Notes: a model not told the origin generated them from the sequence alone. Numbered from the stretch's first letter, positions 20,521-31,981 are shown. The stretch is 64,000 bases of DNA from Adenophora triphylla var. japonica (GCA_022495995.1 JAFEMH010000979.1:434001-498000), one strand, 5' to 3'. A program made the numbers and translations.

Positions 20521-21922
20521 AATCAGAGTCAAGAGATCTCGTGACCGGGAATTCCGACAAGAACGCCCAAGGGCAACTGTCTCCCTACGATCTTTGCCCC
20601 AGCCAAGGCATACAAATGGATGGATCGAACGTTCCCCAGAAGAGACTGAGTCCAACGGTAGCACGGGAAGCGGTTTAGCCTTCACGGACGATGACTTGCC
20701 AATATGTGAGAATCGGCACAACGAAGCCCTCCTCATCCTCATAAAAATAGAGATGTTCTTCCTCCCGAATGTCTTGATTGATAACGGCTCCGCAGTCAAC
20801 ATCATCGCTTTAAGCACACTGAAGCGACTCCACATCGACCGTTCTCTGATAAGGCCTTCACCTCGGGTAATCCGAGCCTACGACTCTACTGCACGACCAA
20901 TCGTAGGAGTCATCAATTTGAGGATCCAATTCGACGTACAACTGGAGTCGGTAGAGTTCCAAGTCGTGGAAATCAAACCCACCTTCTCTGCTTTGTTGGG
21001 ACGGCCTTGGATACATCAGATGAAAGCAGTATCATCTACTCTTCACCAATGCGTGAAATTCATCAATGCCAATGGAGCGATCGAAGTGATCCGCGGAAGC
21101 AGTGCAATGGCAAGTGCTTGGCCAGCAAGCTATGACCCAGAAGAAGGTCCCGACATGACCGAATACTCTTCTCCAGATGATTCTCCTACCCTGTCCCGCT
21201 ACGAAGTGGATCCTTACATCCACACTCTAAGCCGCGACGAGCTGGAAATTGAAGAACTCATGGGTCGTGATGACAACTCGACATATGCGATCGTGAAGAA
21301 TGCTTCGAGAGAGGATCAAGAGATGGATGCCCTAATGGAGATTGATCGAGGAGTAGACCCTTACTTCGCCGAAAACCCTCTTGCAACCGGCTCATCACCG
21401 ATCCCCGGTACAAGACAACCCTCTAGCCAACACTCTCGGATCTTACGGGACAAACCCATCACAAGCTTAGTTCAATTCAACATTCCGTGTCCGACCCGGA
21501 CGAACAATGGCGCAACCTCCTCCAAGGCTTAATCGGGAAGGAGATATAGCATGTCCGCTCGAATCGTACATTGTAAACTTCGTCCAAGCAAAGATCCCGT
21601 ATAAAGAAGCGTATTCTATGAAAGTGATCAACATCAGCAAGAATCCACTCCGAATCGGCCGAATGCTTCGCCTCCTAGAAGTAGCCCTCGCCGACTTCTA
21701 TCATCAAAAACCCCAAGGACTCGGTGGCAACACTAATGGAGGGACATCATCGTGGAGCGGCCAAAAACCTCTGCGATCTGGTTTGAAATCGAACCGCATG
21801 CAAGCTACTTTCCGGGACTCATGCCAAGGGAAGATTGGCCACCTGAACCAGCACCACTCCCTCTAGAGCTACAGCCATCCGAGAGTAATGAAGCCTGGTC
21901 CAATCCCTCGTCGCCTATAGTC
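20521..21922 (+). pseudogene. Protease of the Ogre-like element
   Basis: The aspartic protease active site is VLIDNGSAVNIIALSTL near 20,770, the DNGSA variant known from Ogre-type proteases in place of DTGA. SALLGRPWIHQ near 20,990 is the second conserved block. A long acidic tail follows to 21,532; after a frame change it ends near 21,922 with WPPEPAPLPLELQPSESNEA and a stop. The 1092-bp open stretch 20,441-21,532 is the longest intact gag-pol ORF in this element. Confidence 0.8.
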
Positions 21923-22336
21923 TAGCTTCGAGTCTTGTTGTCTGTCTATTCACATCTTTTGAGTCTTTTGACGGCTTTACGCCTGACGATTGTGAATCTT
22001 TGATCAACAATGTACAGTCTTCACGCTTTCAATAAAAGGTCCGACCTTCCTAAAAAACCATTTCATTGCATCTTTAACAAATGATGATATTAACTAATCA
22101 AAACAAGTTAAAAACAATTCATCTATACAAAAGGCAAACACATTAATTAAATAAATGCATCAAGCAAACATTTAAGCATGTTGTCAAACGAGAGAAAAAC
22201 CGGGCCCAAGCTGCCGAGAAGGTTTTAATCACAACGATTTGCAAGATTGCTGAAGAGCCAAAGAGACGCAAGTCCGATGCCATTTCCAGCATAAACCAAG
22301 ATCTTCCAATACCTCAAGAGCGGGGAAACCACCTTC
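21923..22336 (+). other. Protease-to-integrase gap: RT-RNase H missing
   Basis: About 400 bp lie between the end of the protease ORF and the integrase zinc finger; an RT-RNase H region normally takes well over 1.5 kb. No RT or RNase H motif (YxDD, DAS) is visible in any frame. The stretch contains AATAAAAGG near 22,032 and AT-rich sequence. Ogre elements are known to carry an intron between protease and RT, so part of that intron may remain. Confidence 0.75.
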
Positions 22337-23569
22337 ATGAACAAGGAAGACCCACACACAGAAGGGATCAAAACCAAGAGCATCATGACCCTAAAACGCC
22401 TTGCCTCTCACTTCGTCATCCTCGGGGACATGTTATACAAGAAACGCTACCATGGGCCACTCCTACGCTGCGTCAGCCAAGAAGAAGCAGACAAGTTCAT
22501 GAACGAAGTCCACAATGGGGCTTCAAGGGGTCCCCATACGAACGCCAGAGCCCCGATGCAAATCATTCTCGGGGATGGGCTACTACTCTGGATCTCCATG
22601 GAGGCGAGATTGCATCCACTTTGTCCGAAGGCTGCGACAAGTGCCAACGGTTCTCCAACCTCAATCATCTACCACCCCATGATCTCTACCGCATGACTAC
22701 ACCTTGGCCCTTTGCCACTTGGGAATTGACGTCATCGGGAAAATCGCTCGCCGTGTAGCAACTGGTCACGAAGTTCATCTTAGTAGCCATCGACTACTTC
22801 ACCAAACGGGTCGGCCAAGTCCTACAAGGTACTCAACTCCAAGAAGGTCGCGCATTTCCTCAAGGAAAACATCATCTCGCCGATACCTAAGATCCCAAAT
22901 GAGGTCATATCGCACAACGGTTCACACTTCGAAGGGGAATTCGGCTGCACCGCCGGCCGAATTCAAGATCACACGTCACAAATCTTCTCCCTACCGGCCA
23001 CAAACAAACGGCGCCGTGGAAGCAAAGAAACAAAACCCTCGAACGGATCATCCGAAAAATGACCACCCGAGACGAGATTGGCCCGAGAAGCCGCACCTTG
23101 CACTTTAGGGCTACCGCACATCGGTCGAACAGCCTACGGGAGAAACCCCATTTGCCCCGACGTATGGGATGGAAGCGATCCTTCCCATCGAGCTAGAAAT
23201 TCCCTCACTCCGAGCGCTGCTGGAAAATGACATCAACGAAGTCGAATGGCTCCGAAGGCGACATGACGAATTGGCTCGCTAGATGAGCGACGACTAAAGG
23301 CCATGGAACACGTCCGAGCCTATCAAAGCAGACTGGCTCGAGATTTCGACAAGAAAGTCAAATCCCGAGACATCAGGGAAGGTGACCTTGTACTTAAAGA
23401 AAAGCCTCCCACTCGAACCAACCCACTGGGAAAATGGGAACCCACATGGATCGGCCCTTTCGTGGTTCAAAAGATCTTCTCCGGAGGCGCCATGAAGCTG
23501 ACAGACCTAGACGGCAATCCCTTCATGAATCCAGTCAACGGAAGCAAACTTCGCAGATACTTCGCCTGA
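22337..23569 (+). pseudogene. Integrase of the Ogre-like element, frameshifted
   Basis: The N-terminal zinc-binding region reads MLYKKRYHGPLLRCVSQEEA (about 22,430) with a His-rich spacer. The catalytic core begins WPFATWELTSSGK and FILVAIDYFTKRVGQV (about 22,705-22,815); the later block SPYRPQTNGAVEA (about 22,990) is the usual P-Q-x-NG motif preceding the catalytic Glu. The C-terminal part 23,303-23,569 is open: FDKKVKSRDIREGDLVLK, then GPFVVQKIFSGGAMKLTD, ending LRRYFA and a stop. At least five frameshifts occur before that. Integrase would insert the element cDNA in the nucleus. Confidence 0.85.
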
Positions 23570-24339
23570 AGAAGAACAGCTGTGCATCTCTTGGCACTCC
23601 ATGTAGTGTCGAACTACGCAGACCTGAGCCCTCTAGTCCGGGGGAACGTAGGCAACCTTAATTGGTCCGGTCTAAAAATACACAAAAAAGTCAAAAGTTT
23701 GAATGTCAATCAAGACCTCCATCAAGCTACGCACTTTTCAAGAAACACGCCCCAAATAGCCACCTTGACCAAGTCAAACGACGGCGGCAACATCCAAGGA
23801 CATCCGAGGGTCACTCAGCATCAAACGACTGACTCGTGTCTGCTTCCAAGCCAGGGGCTTGTCTTCGCCCTCACGCGCTTCAAAAAAAAAAAAAAGAGAG
23901 CTCGAGCAAGGGCTCACAAAAAAAAACAATAAATAAAAGAAGCTCAAGCGTAAGGCTCGAAATTGAGGTCAAGAGCCCGACGCCAAAAAGAGGCAAGGAA
24001 GCTACGAAAAAGACCGTCAAAACGACTTGTCAAGGGAGCGTTCAACCTCTCTCGGCCAAGCACAAGGCCTCGCAAAGGGGATTGCCATCGTGGGCCCGGG
24101 CTTGCTCGGTCCAGCGAATGCAATGTAAAAGTCCAAGGATGGACGCCGACAAAGTGCACAACAGAAGCAAAGGCAAACAAAAGATCTTGCGTCTCGACAA
24201 AGCTTTAAAAGTAAATCACAAATCACTAACGGTTACAACATTTCTTGATGAGTTCAAGCACGGTCTACTCTCAAGTTCACAACATGCTAAAAGACAGCTT
24301 AATACATTTAACTAATAATGTGTTTGCAATGCAATGAAT
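23570..24339 (+). other. Start of the 3' non-gag-pol region
   Basis: There is no recognisable plus-strand product after the integrase stop; several short ORFs are low-complexity. A homopolymer A run lies at about 23,882-23,894. Confidence 0.5.
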
Positions 24340-25880
24340 GGATACCTAGGAGGTCATTCCGCGCCATCTGCGCTTGTCCCCTCGCCATTCTTTCCTTTCT
24401 TCCCTCGTCCCCGGCGAGTCTTCTTTCGCTCCACGTGAACCAACTCTGCGTCTCTCGGTCCGAGATCCGGGGTCCTCCCCGTAGAGTCAAATAATCCGGT
24501 AGCTCTCGGGCTTCATTCGCCCGTGCTTCGGCTCGGATCTCCTCCCTGCGAGTCCGTAAAGAGGACCTCTCCCCGTCGGTCGGTCAACTCTAGTCTCGTA
24601 GTCAAACAAAGCGTCTCCCGTCACATCCAAAGGGTCGCACCAGGCTTCGGAACTCCTAAGGCAATAGCTACTACGGCAGCGGGTCCCAGAATTGTTGCAC
24701 GCCTGCTCTCCAAGACCACTTGGGATCGCCCAACATGCCGCTCATACCGGGCCGGATACCGAGTCGTCAATACAACGCTCCCCGACGTCTAAGGAGTACC
24801 ACAGAGGGAAGCGGAATACTTCCATACCTCGTACAATACAAGAAGGCACTGAGCCGCCATACAAAGAGGAACTACTTCCGCAGAGCAAGGTCATCCCGGC
24901 CTCAACAAAGGCTCCCTGCTTCATCCCAAACCGCCGGGAAACAAGCGACGGAATATAGAAGGAGGACCAAGACAAACCTGGAACTCGACAACGTAGGACC
25001 CTTCTGCAAGATCCCTCCTGGTCTCAATCCTCCGGTGCGGAACCCACCGGCGAATCTGATGCGTACCAAGCCGTGCCATCCATCTCTCCCGGGCGGATCG
25101 ATCCATATCCAACACAAGAGGTCGGCTGAGCAAATGACCACGGGCTAAACGACGTCTGAGCCTCGGGCATGGCTTGAGTCTTTCTCGCGGCCACAAGGTG
25201 AGCAAAGCGGGGCTTCTTCCCCTCTCATAAAACGATCCCCGGTCGCCGGACGGCCGATACCATGAAGAGTCTCCCCCGGCACCAACGGGACAATATCCTC
25301 TCCAGCTCTGCGGTGCCCTACCACATCTAGCAAAGCGCCATCACAAATGCCAAGGGAATCCGGCCCAGAAAAAGCGTCGCCATCACGCACAAGGCAAATA
25401 CATCCCAAGAGACGTCACTCTCATCATCAACCATGAACCGCTCCTAAGCGGCTCGTAAAATGTCGATATGACCCGAATCAAGGATCATGCCACCGCACTT
25501 CTTCCAACGAAGTACGAAGAAAGTCTCGCAAGCTTCACGCTCACAAGAAGACTCACCAATCAAAGGAAGCGAGATGGCCTCCACCTCCTGGTCCTCCAAT
25601 CAAAGCCCGAAAATCCTCAAAAGTGGGCACCATTTCATTGTAGGAGAAACAAGACACGTGCCTCCTAACATCCTGTAACTTCGCGGCGGCCCGCAACAAA
25701 TCCCAATCGTGAACCAACTCCTACCGTACCAAACCGAGCAAAGACGAAACCTTACCTCGAAAGCCCGTCTCGATGCCTCATACGGCGCCGCATCCACGTT
25801 TTCAACCGCTCAAGGAAGTGTGCTTGCCTCTCTGCGAAAGCCTCGGCAAAATTCTAGGGACGTACGAAGAATCCATGGCA
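24340..25880 (-). CDS. Possible antisense gene B in the Ogre-like 3' region
   Basis: Minus-strand coding signals are suggested by an ATG near 25,876 (MDSSYVPRILPRLSQRG) and by minus-strand open stretches 25,408-25,145 and 25,205-24,902 with SWDVFALCV-, GALLDVVGHRRAGED- and VPLVPGETLHGI-type sequence. This loosely resembles accessory ORFs of Tat elements, an impression only. The leader resembles that of antisense gene A (CCTCCATTTTTG), and two GGTCCGTACGGACC-type palindromes lie upstream on this strand (25,996 and 26,028). Several frameshifts are needed to connect the pieces. No family is firmly recognised. Confidence 0.25.
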
Positions 25881-25995
25881 AAAATGGAGGTTCCTAGAGA
25901 AAATAGGGAAGAAAGCTCAAAAATGGCCGCAAATGGGGAAATGAGGAAGAATCCGCACAACCGTAAAGCATTTATGTCCTTCCCAAAGCAAGGTT

Positions 25996-26041
25996 GGTCC
26001 GTACGGACCTTCTTTGCATGCTAAGTATGTCCGTACGGACC
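25996..26041. promoter_or_regulatory. Internal pair of GGTCCGTACGGACC-type palindromes
   Basis: A perfect copy at 25,996-26,009 and a one-mismatch copy (TGTCCGTACGGACC) at 26,028-26,041 are separated by TTCTTTGCATGC. This matches the middle pair of the LTR cluster in order and near-identical spacing, so it is a copy of the same module. It lies upstream of candidate antisense gene B. Confidence 0.6.
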
Positions 26042-26300
26042 TCCTTGCAAACAGTAACCCATTTCCCCGGCCAAAGCGGTACATAAAACCACTGTCCTCG
26101 GCAACCTTGCTCCAAATCGCCCAAACACTGCCAAAGCCATTCCCGACAAACATACACTACCCACAAACACACTCTCGGCTCACGTGGTACGTACAAAAAT
26201 AAAAAATAATAATAGCAACAATTTCTAGGACAAATCCCGGGAATCACAAAAATGACATTACATCTTAAAATAAAATCTTGTTTGCCAGCAAATATGAGTG

Positions 26301-26307
26301 TTTTATT
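26301..26307 (-). terminator. Poly(A) signal downstream of antisense gene A
   Basis: AATAAAA on the minus strand lies 71-77 bp beyond the TAG at 26,378-26,380 in AT-rich sequence, a normal position for a plant polyadenylation signal. Confidence 0.4.
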
Positions 26308-26377
26308 ACAGAATATCAAATGTCTGTTGCTAAAAACAAAAAAAGAGGGATATGAAAAGAGGGAAAGCAAATGAATA

Positions 26378-29300
26378 CTAATCGGAATCCTCGGCATCAT
26401 CATCCTCGCCAAGTGTCCTCCAAAGAAAAGTCGGGCATCCCGGCGAATCTCGCCGTCACATCCTCGTCGTCGGACATACCGAGCACCCGCCCGAGGCTCC
26501 CACGAAAAGTACTCGGAAGGATCAAATCCGGCGAAAGGATCAAAGAAAGAAGGCTCGAGGAACCCTCACCCCGTGCGCCATGCGGAGGCATGAACCGATA
26601 AAGTGGCCGCTCCTCGAAGGCCCTGCAGCCTCCCAAGACGCCCCGCATCCATGCTATGCCGCCCCTCAAAGTGTCCCTCCCCGCTGCGGCTCCGCTCGGC
26701 TCTCAGGCGGAGGAACGTCTGCTGTAATGCCTCGAAGGCATAGCTCGTACGCTGCACGCTGTCGCGAAGACCGGCAAGATATCTTCGAAGCCATCTTCTT
26801 CGCAAACGACCTCATCGCCACGTAACTAGCGAGTCAAGATATCATAGGCTCTCCCCGGACCCGCACCAACAAGCAGCCTAAGGAAACGCTCAAAGAATAC
26901 GCTTATACTTCAACAACAAAAGAGAGAAAATACGTAAAAGATGCCAAGATGGAAAAGAGTCAAGACACTCACCGATCTATCTGGGACTCCACTCAGCAAG
27001 CAGAGCTCGCTCCGAACTGCATGCACACCCTCCTCCTCGATCCGTCCCCGCGACGCACGCAAATCCCGGTCCCGCATCGGAACCTCTCGGGAGCTCGCGG
27101 CGCCCTCTCTCCCGCGCGCAATCCGCGGCGTTCCCGCCTTCCTCCTCACGAAGGCTCCGTACTCCTCTCCATACAAAATGAACTCCTCGGGCGCCGACAC
27201 CGCCAAGGTACCTCTCGAAAGTCAAGCACATCCATGTCCCGGGAATCAAGCATCCCAAAGGGAGGGTCCTCGGAGCCACGGGAAGTACACCGGGCCATGC
27301 CGCCAAGACCCGCTCTCCGCATACATGACATCACAAGTCAAGCCCCGCAACATCTTCCCATTGCTGCCACCTCGGGAGCTCCTCAAACTCATCGCCTCAT
27401 ACCGAGCCCACGGGAACAAGACGAACCCTCCGGCTATCCTCTCCAGACGCTTCCCGCACATCCCCGTAGGCGATGGTGAGCTTCCCCGCCGGTCCTCCTC
27501 TTCCTCGCCGTACGAGCTCAGCTCAAAGATAGCAGGGTACGCAACACTCCGGATCTCTATCCCACGGAAAGCACTCGGAAAACCTCATAAAACCACACAC
27601 CGCTGACAAAAACAGAGAAGGCTCAGTGCAAAAGACAATGGAGAAATGACAGATCGCTAAATCAAAAGACAAAGCAATAAACTCATACCTCCAAAGCAAA
27701 GTCAAAACAGCCAACGAATCAGCCACACCCTTAAACCGGTCCAAGGAGAAGTAGAGCTCGCCCAAGCTCGCCTCGCCCCCAGCAATGTCGCACCCTATCC
27801 AGTCAATCAAGCTCTGGCCACAGCAAAGGAGCCGCGGTCGCGTGGTTCGAGAACAAAGTCTCTGGCGCCGCATACCACAAAAGGAGCGCGCCAATCGCTC
27901 CGGCTGCCACCCGGCCGGTCCCTCGATGTAGGCCCCACACCGGCCGTAATCTTCGCCCACGTCACTATACAAGATGCCCTGTGCCCTCGCGAGGACGAGG
28001 CTCAAAGCCCAGCAGCCTCGGCCAACACATCATCGCCTATCATATCCCTCCACCGCACCTACCCTCCTTTCAAGGAAAGCCCGTATCGCAAAGAAAGTCG
28101 GTGCCGCGTCACCGTCACCTCCCACTCGATGGAAGGTGTGGTAGTATCCCACCAAGACTCGTAAAGGCCAAGGAAGACGCTCTTGTTCTTCCTCGTATCG
28201 AAAACCTCCGGCCTGTGTTCGACTCAACGTAACACTTCTGTGCCGTGCTGTAAGACCACCTCTCCGAGACCACCACAGGACTCCGGCCTACCGTCCACGT
28301 AAATATCGGACCCCACACAGAGTTCCGCCGCCATAGTCCACAATGCTCTCGAAGCGATCCCCTCGAAGTTCTTCATCCTCTTCGCCTTCCCGCCATAAGC
28401 TCCTGCGAGATCCCCGCAGTAAACACAAAGCGTAAATCGGGCACGCCACGCCACCAAAGATTTTCTTTAATATAAAGGCACATATAACTCCGTCACATAA
28501 ACACGCAGTTTGCACATACATCAGTACATAATTTTCAGCCACAGTACATATAATTTTTTCCATGTAACCCGTACACAAAACACGGCACATATTGCACATA
28601 ATTTTCAGCATGTACATTATACATATAATTTTCCATGTAATCCCGTCACAAAACACGGCACATCTTATTATATTGCACATAATTTTCACATATATCATGC
28701 ATATAATTTTCTTCCCCGTTAAAACCGTCACAAAAACACGGCACACACCGTGACACATATTTTCTCAAAAGAGGGATTAAGCCCTACACGACACATTTTC
28801 AATAACCTATTACATTACCAAACACGGCACATATGGCACATATTTTCCTCACAAAATCCGTCACCCAAAATACACTACACGACACGATTTTTTTATAACA
28901 AAAATCCGTCCCTACACCGGCTACACACTTTCACATATAAACCCGTCACTAAAACACGGCAGACATGTCACATTTTTCACAAAATTTGTCACTACACTCG
29001 ACAAATTTTTCTCACAATGTACATACATAAATAGCATTAGGTACAAAACACCAAAGCATGCATTTCTCTATTAGAGAGGCACTTTATTTTCACAAATAAA
29101 AGCTAATCTACACATTTCGCACAAAATTCCATATACCCATACTCTTTTACATGATGTCCATTTTTAACAATTCATCAAGAATTTCACAAAAGGCATAAAA
29201 AAAAAAATAACAAAAACCCAAAATATGCGAAAAACTAAATTCTAGTTCTAGCATTCAAAAATTCGAGTGTAGAAATCAAAGCAAGACGGATTTACTTACC

Positions 29301-29406
29301 TCCCCGACGTTCGAACGACGCACTATGCACCTCCGGATTCGGATAACAAGACATCCGGGTTCTTTTCGAAGATGGCACGAAAGAGATCCAGCTTTGAGAG
29401 CTCCAT
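26378..29406 (-). CDS. Probable antisense spliced gene A in the Ogre-like 3' region
   Basis: Several independent gene signals lie on the minus strand: an ATG at 29,406 (MELSKLDLFRAIFEKN) in an exon ending with donor GTAAGT at 29,299; a long AT-rich intron-like stretch to about 28,460; coding-like sequence to a donor (GTATGAG) at 27,688; acceptor GTCAG at 27,603; exon 27,602-26,973; donor GTGAGT at 26,972; acceptor TTGAAG at 26,908; a last exon ending in an acidic tail (EDDDAEDSD, stop at 26,378); and AATAAAA at 26,301-26,307. Small frameshifts exist (for example near 26,400 and 29,322). No domain is recognised with confidence. Tat-lineage elements such as Grande and Retand are known to carry extra ORFs, some antisense, so an accessory ORF of the element is the best guess; a captured host gene is the alternative. 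Confidence 0.4.
28490..29010. repeat. Irregular repeats with CACAAAACACGGCACAT and CACATAATTTTC
   Basis: Five or six degenerate copies of a CCGTCACAAAACACGG core are interspersed with CACATAATTTTCA blocks in AT-rich DNA that would be the first intron of antisense gene A. No coding content. Confidence 0.65.
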
Positions 29407-29647
29407 TCACGCTTGCTCAACCACTTCCCCGATCGACGTTGGACATTTACGACTACTCTTCGAGATCCCTTCCGCTATCATCGCAAGCAATTCAAGCTAA
29501 GAAAATGGAAGATTTTGGACAAAAATGGAGGATTTTCTCTTTCTCTCTCGCCGTCTACGCACCGAAATGGGAAATGAAGGAGGTGAAGAGGTCGCCTTCT
29601 GGATTTAAAAACCCTGGTCAAAACCTGGGAACCGTGAAAGCCAAACT

Positions 29648-29694
29648 GGTCCGTACGGACCTCTTTTGTATCTCAGGTTGCCGGGTCCGTACCT
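29648..29694. promoter_or_regulatory. Second internal palindrome pair, upstream of antisense gene A
   Basis: A perfect GGTCCGTACGGACC at 29,648-29,661 is followed by a decayed copy (GGTCCGTACCTGAC) near 29,684. On the minus strand it lies about 40 bp upstream of a TATA-like TTTTTAAATCC near 29,612 and about 240 bp upstream of the ATG at 29,406. Confidence 0.5.
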
Positions 29695-29789
29695 GACTTT
29701 GCAAGTGGTGGCGGCACCATTACTTTTCTCGCTCTTTAATCTTTTGCCCCCGGGCTATCCTAAGGCCTTCTTCCAAAGAATTCGTAAGT

Positions 29790-30275
29790 GCGTAATGGTG
29801 GTCCCTAACCTTCGCAATTCAACCACCCGGCCGTCAAGCGTAAGATCGGTCCTCGCCCACTTCAACGGCAAATCAACCACCGCCATCAACGTAAGACCGG
29901 GTCTCGCCACACTAACGGCAATTCACCCCGGCCGTACAGCGTAGCTTCGCCCACTTCAACGGCAATTCAACCACCGGCCGCCACTGTAAGACCGGACCTC
30001 GCCCACTCCAACGGCAATTCAACCACGCGCCGGCCAACGTACACCGGTCCTCGCCACTCCAACGGCAACGCAACACCGGCCGCTCGCAAGACCGGGTCTC
30101 GCCACTTCAACGGCAATTCAATCCCGCCGTCAACGTAAGACCGCCGCCACTTCAATGGCACTCAAGCAACGTAAGACCGGCCCGCCCACTTCAACGGCAA
30201 TCCAACCACCGCCGGCCAACCAAGACTCCTCGCCCAGCGCTCAACGGCAATTCAAGAAGGAGCCAACACCTCCCA
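29790..30275. repeat. Minisatellite array 1 in the Ogre-like 3' region, unit about 50-60 bp
   Basis: About eight copies of a unit containing GTAAGACCGG, TCGCCCACT and TTCAACGGCAATTCAACCAC. Units vary by small indels. A partial duplication (GGAGCCAACACCTC, 30,260 and 30,336) follows. Confidence 0.85.
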
Positions 30276-30693
30276 AAGACGTAATATCAAGGCACAAGTC
30301 ATCTTCCTCCAAAATGCTTAACGGCAATTCAAGAAGGAGCCAACACCTCAAAGACGAATATCAAGGCAAAAGACGCCCAAAACGCCTTCAATGCACCGGC
30401 CCTCAAAAAGTCCAAGACACTCCTTCCCAACAAGTCAAAGGAAGGCCCCCTCACAAGGCCACATATCCTCAAAGCAGATGAACACCGACCATCAAAGTAA
30501 GCCCGAGCTCCTTCCCAAAGAAGTCAAAAAAGGAAATCCTCGCAAGCCCCTACAAGGCCACGTCATCGTAAATCCCCAACTGACATGCAACACCGGCACC
30601 CATCAAAGTAAGTCCAACCTTCTCCCCAACGACAAAAAGCACGAGACAAGATCAAATCTCTAGAAGCTCAAGGCAAACTACGCTCTCACCAAC

Positions 30694-31262
30694 CGCCGCC
30701 GAAGACGATTCAAAGTCCTCGCGTGCACCAACCGCCGCCGTAAGATTTATCTAAAGTCCTCCGGGCACGTGGCACCAACCGCCGCCAAGACGATTCAAAG
30801 TCCTCCCGCGTGGCACCAACCGCCGCCGAAGACGATCTCAAAGTCTCTGGGCCGTGGGCACCAACCGGCCAGAAGCAAGATTCAAAGTCCTCCACGTGGC
30901 ACCAACCGCCGCCGTAAGACGATTCAAAGTCCTCCAACGTGGCACCAACCGCCGCGAAGACGATTCAAAGTCCTCCCGGCGTGGCACCAACCGGCCGCTG
31001 TATGACGATTCAAAGTCCTCCGGGGCCGTGGCACCAACCGCCGCCCGGAAGACGGCATTCAAAGTCCCTCTGGCCGTGGCACCAACCGGCCGCCTAAGAC
31101 GATTCAAAGTCCTCAAGGCGTGGCACCAACCGCCGCCGTAAGACGATTCAAAGTCCTCCCGCGTGGCACCAACCGCTTAGAAAATTCAAAGTCCTCCTGC
31201 CTAAGGCACCAAAACCGCCCCGAAGACGATTCAAAGTCCTCACCCAGGACGCAACCACATTC
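30694..31262. repeat. Minisatellite array 2, unit about 40-45 bp
   Basis: About thirteen copies of a unit with GTGGCACCAACCGCCGCC and AAGACGATTCAAAGTCCTC. Unit length varies around the CCGCC run. The array is unrelated to array 1. Confidence 0.9.
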
Positions 31263-31468
31263 AAGACGATTCAAGTCCTCACGCTATCCTCATATCAAGG
31301 CTTTAAACCACCGGTCCGAAGACCGTATAAACCGTCCCAAATCACTACTGAAGGCCTTAAACCACCCACCAGGAAAATCGTAAAATTTCCATCCCAGACA
31401 CCACCACGTCTCACACCGATCCTTACCACCACCACATCACCAGGACACAACCACGTCCTTACAATTGA

Positions 31469-31850
31469 CCTATGCGGTCACCTACATCAGACACCACCAC
31501 GTCCTTACCATTGACCTCCTGGGTCGGCCACCACGTCACCACACTTCAGTGGCACCACCACGCCCGCACTCACGCATTTCACGACCTCTCGAACTACGAC
31601 TGTGCTTATTCCACCGACCTATGCGATACGTAGGAATCCTATCACAGGTCCACCCATCGACCTATGCGGCCACCAGACACCACCACGTTCTCACCACCGA
31701 CCACTCGGCCACACGAACACTTCAGTGGCACCACCACGCCCGCATTCACAAAACACTCACCCCCACACCCGAACTACGACTGTGCTTCGATTCCCCGCCA
31801 GGATACGTAGGAATCCTATCACAGTGTCCCAGCCTTATCGACCTGCGGTC
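31469..31850. repeat. Tandem repeat array 3, two units of about 190 bp
   Basis: Two consecutive copies share GACCTATGCGG, ACACCACCACGT, ACTTCAGTGGCACCACCACG, AACTACGACTGTGCTT and GATACGTAGGAATCCTATCA in the same order. A third partial unit follows to about 31,885. Confidence 0.85.
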
Positions 31851-31967
31851 ACACAAAAAGGACACCACCACGTCCTCACCGACCCTCCCGCCACTTCCTC
31901 TCCCAAAGACGCGATCCAGATTAGGACCCTTATCTTATCGGCGACCCCACTTCTTTCATAAGTGACG

Positions 31968-31981
31968 ACGTCGAGGGGCTT
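31968..31981 (+). promoter_or_regulatory. Polypurine-tract-like site before the 3' LTR
   Basis: CGTCGAGGGGCT precedes the LTR start. It is short for a PPT but correctly placed and similar to the GAGGGGC-type tracts of Tat elements. Confidence 0.5.

Noticed and set aside
24523..25148. Overlapping plus-strand ORFs
   Set aside because: Three overlapping frames with no recognisable motif; low-complexity Arg/Pro/Thr composition.
26949..27606. Long plus-strand ORFs in the Ogre-like 3' region
   Set aside because: GC-rich composition opens several frames; splice sites and the poly(A) signal favour the minus strand, and the plus-strand frames are Arg/Ser/Pro-rich without a motif.
30694..31262. Regularly spaced repeats that might suggest a CRISPR array
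   Set aside because: The units are contiguous tandem repeats without unique spacers, and the DNA is plant nuclear.
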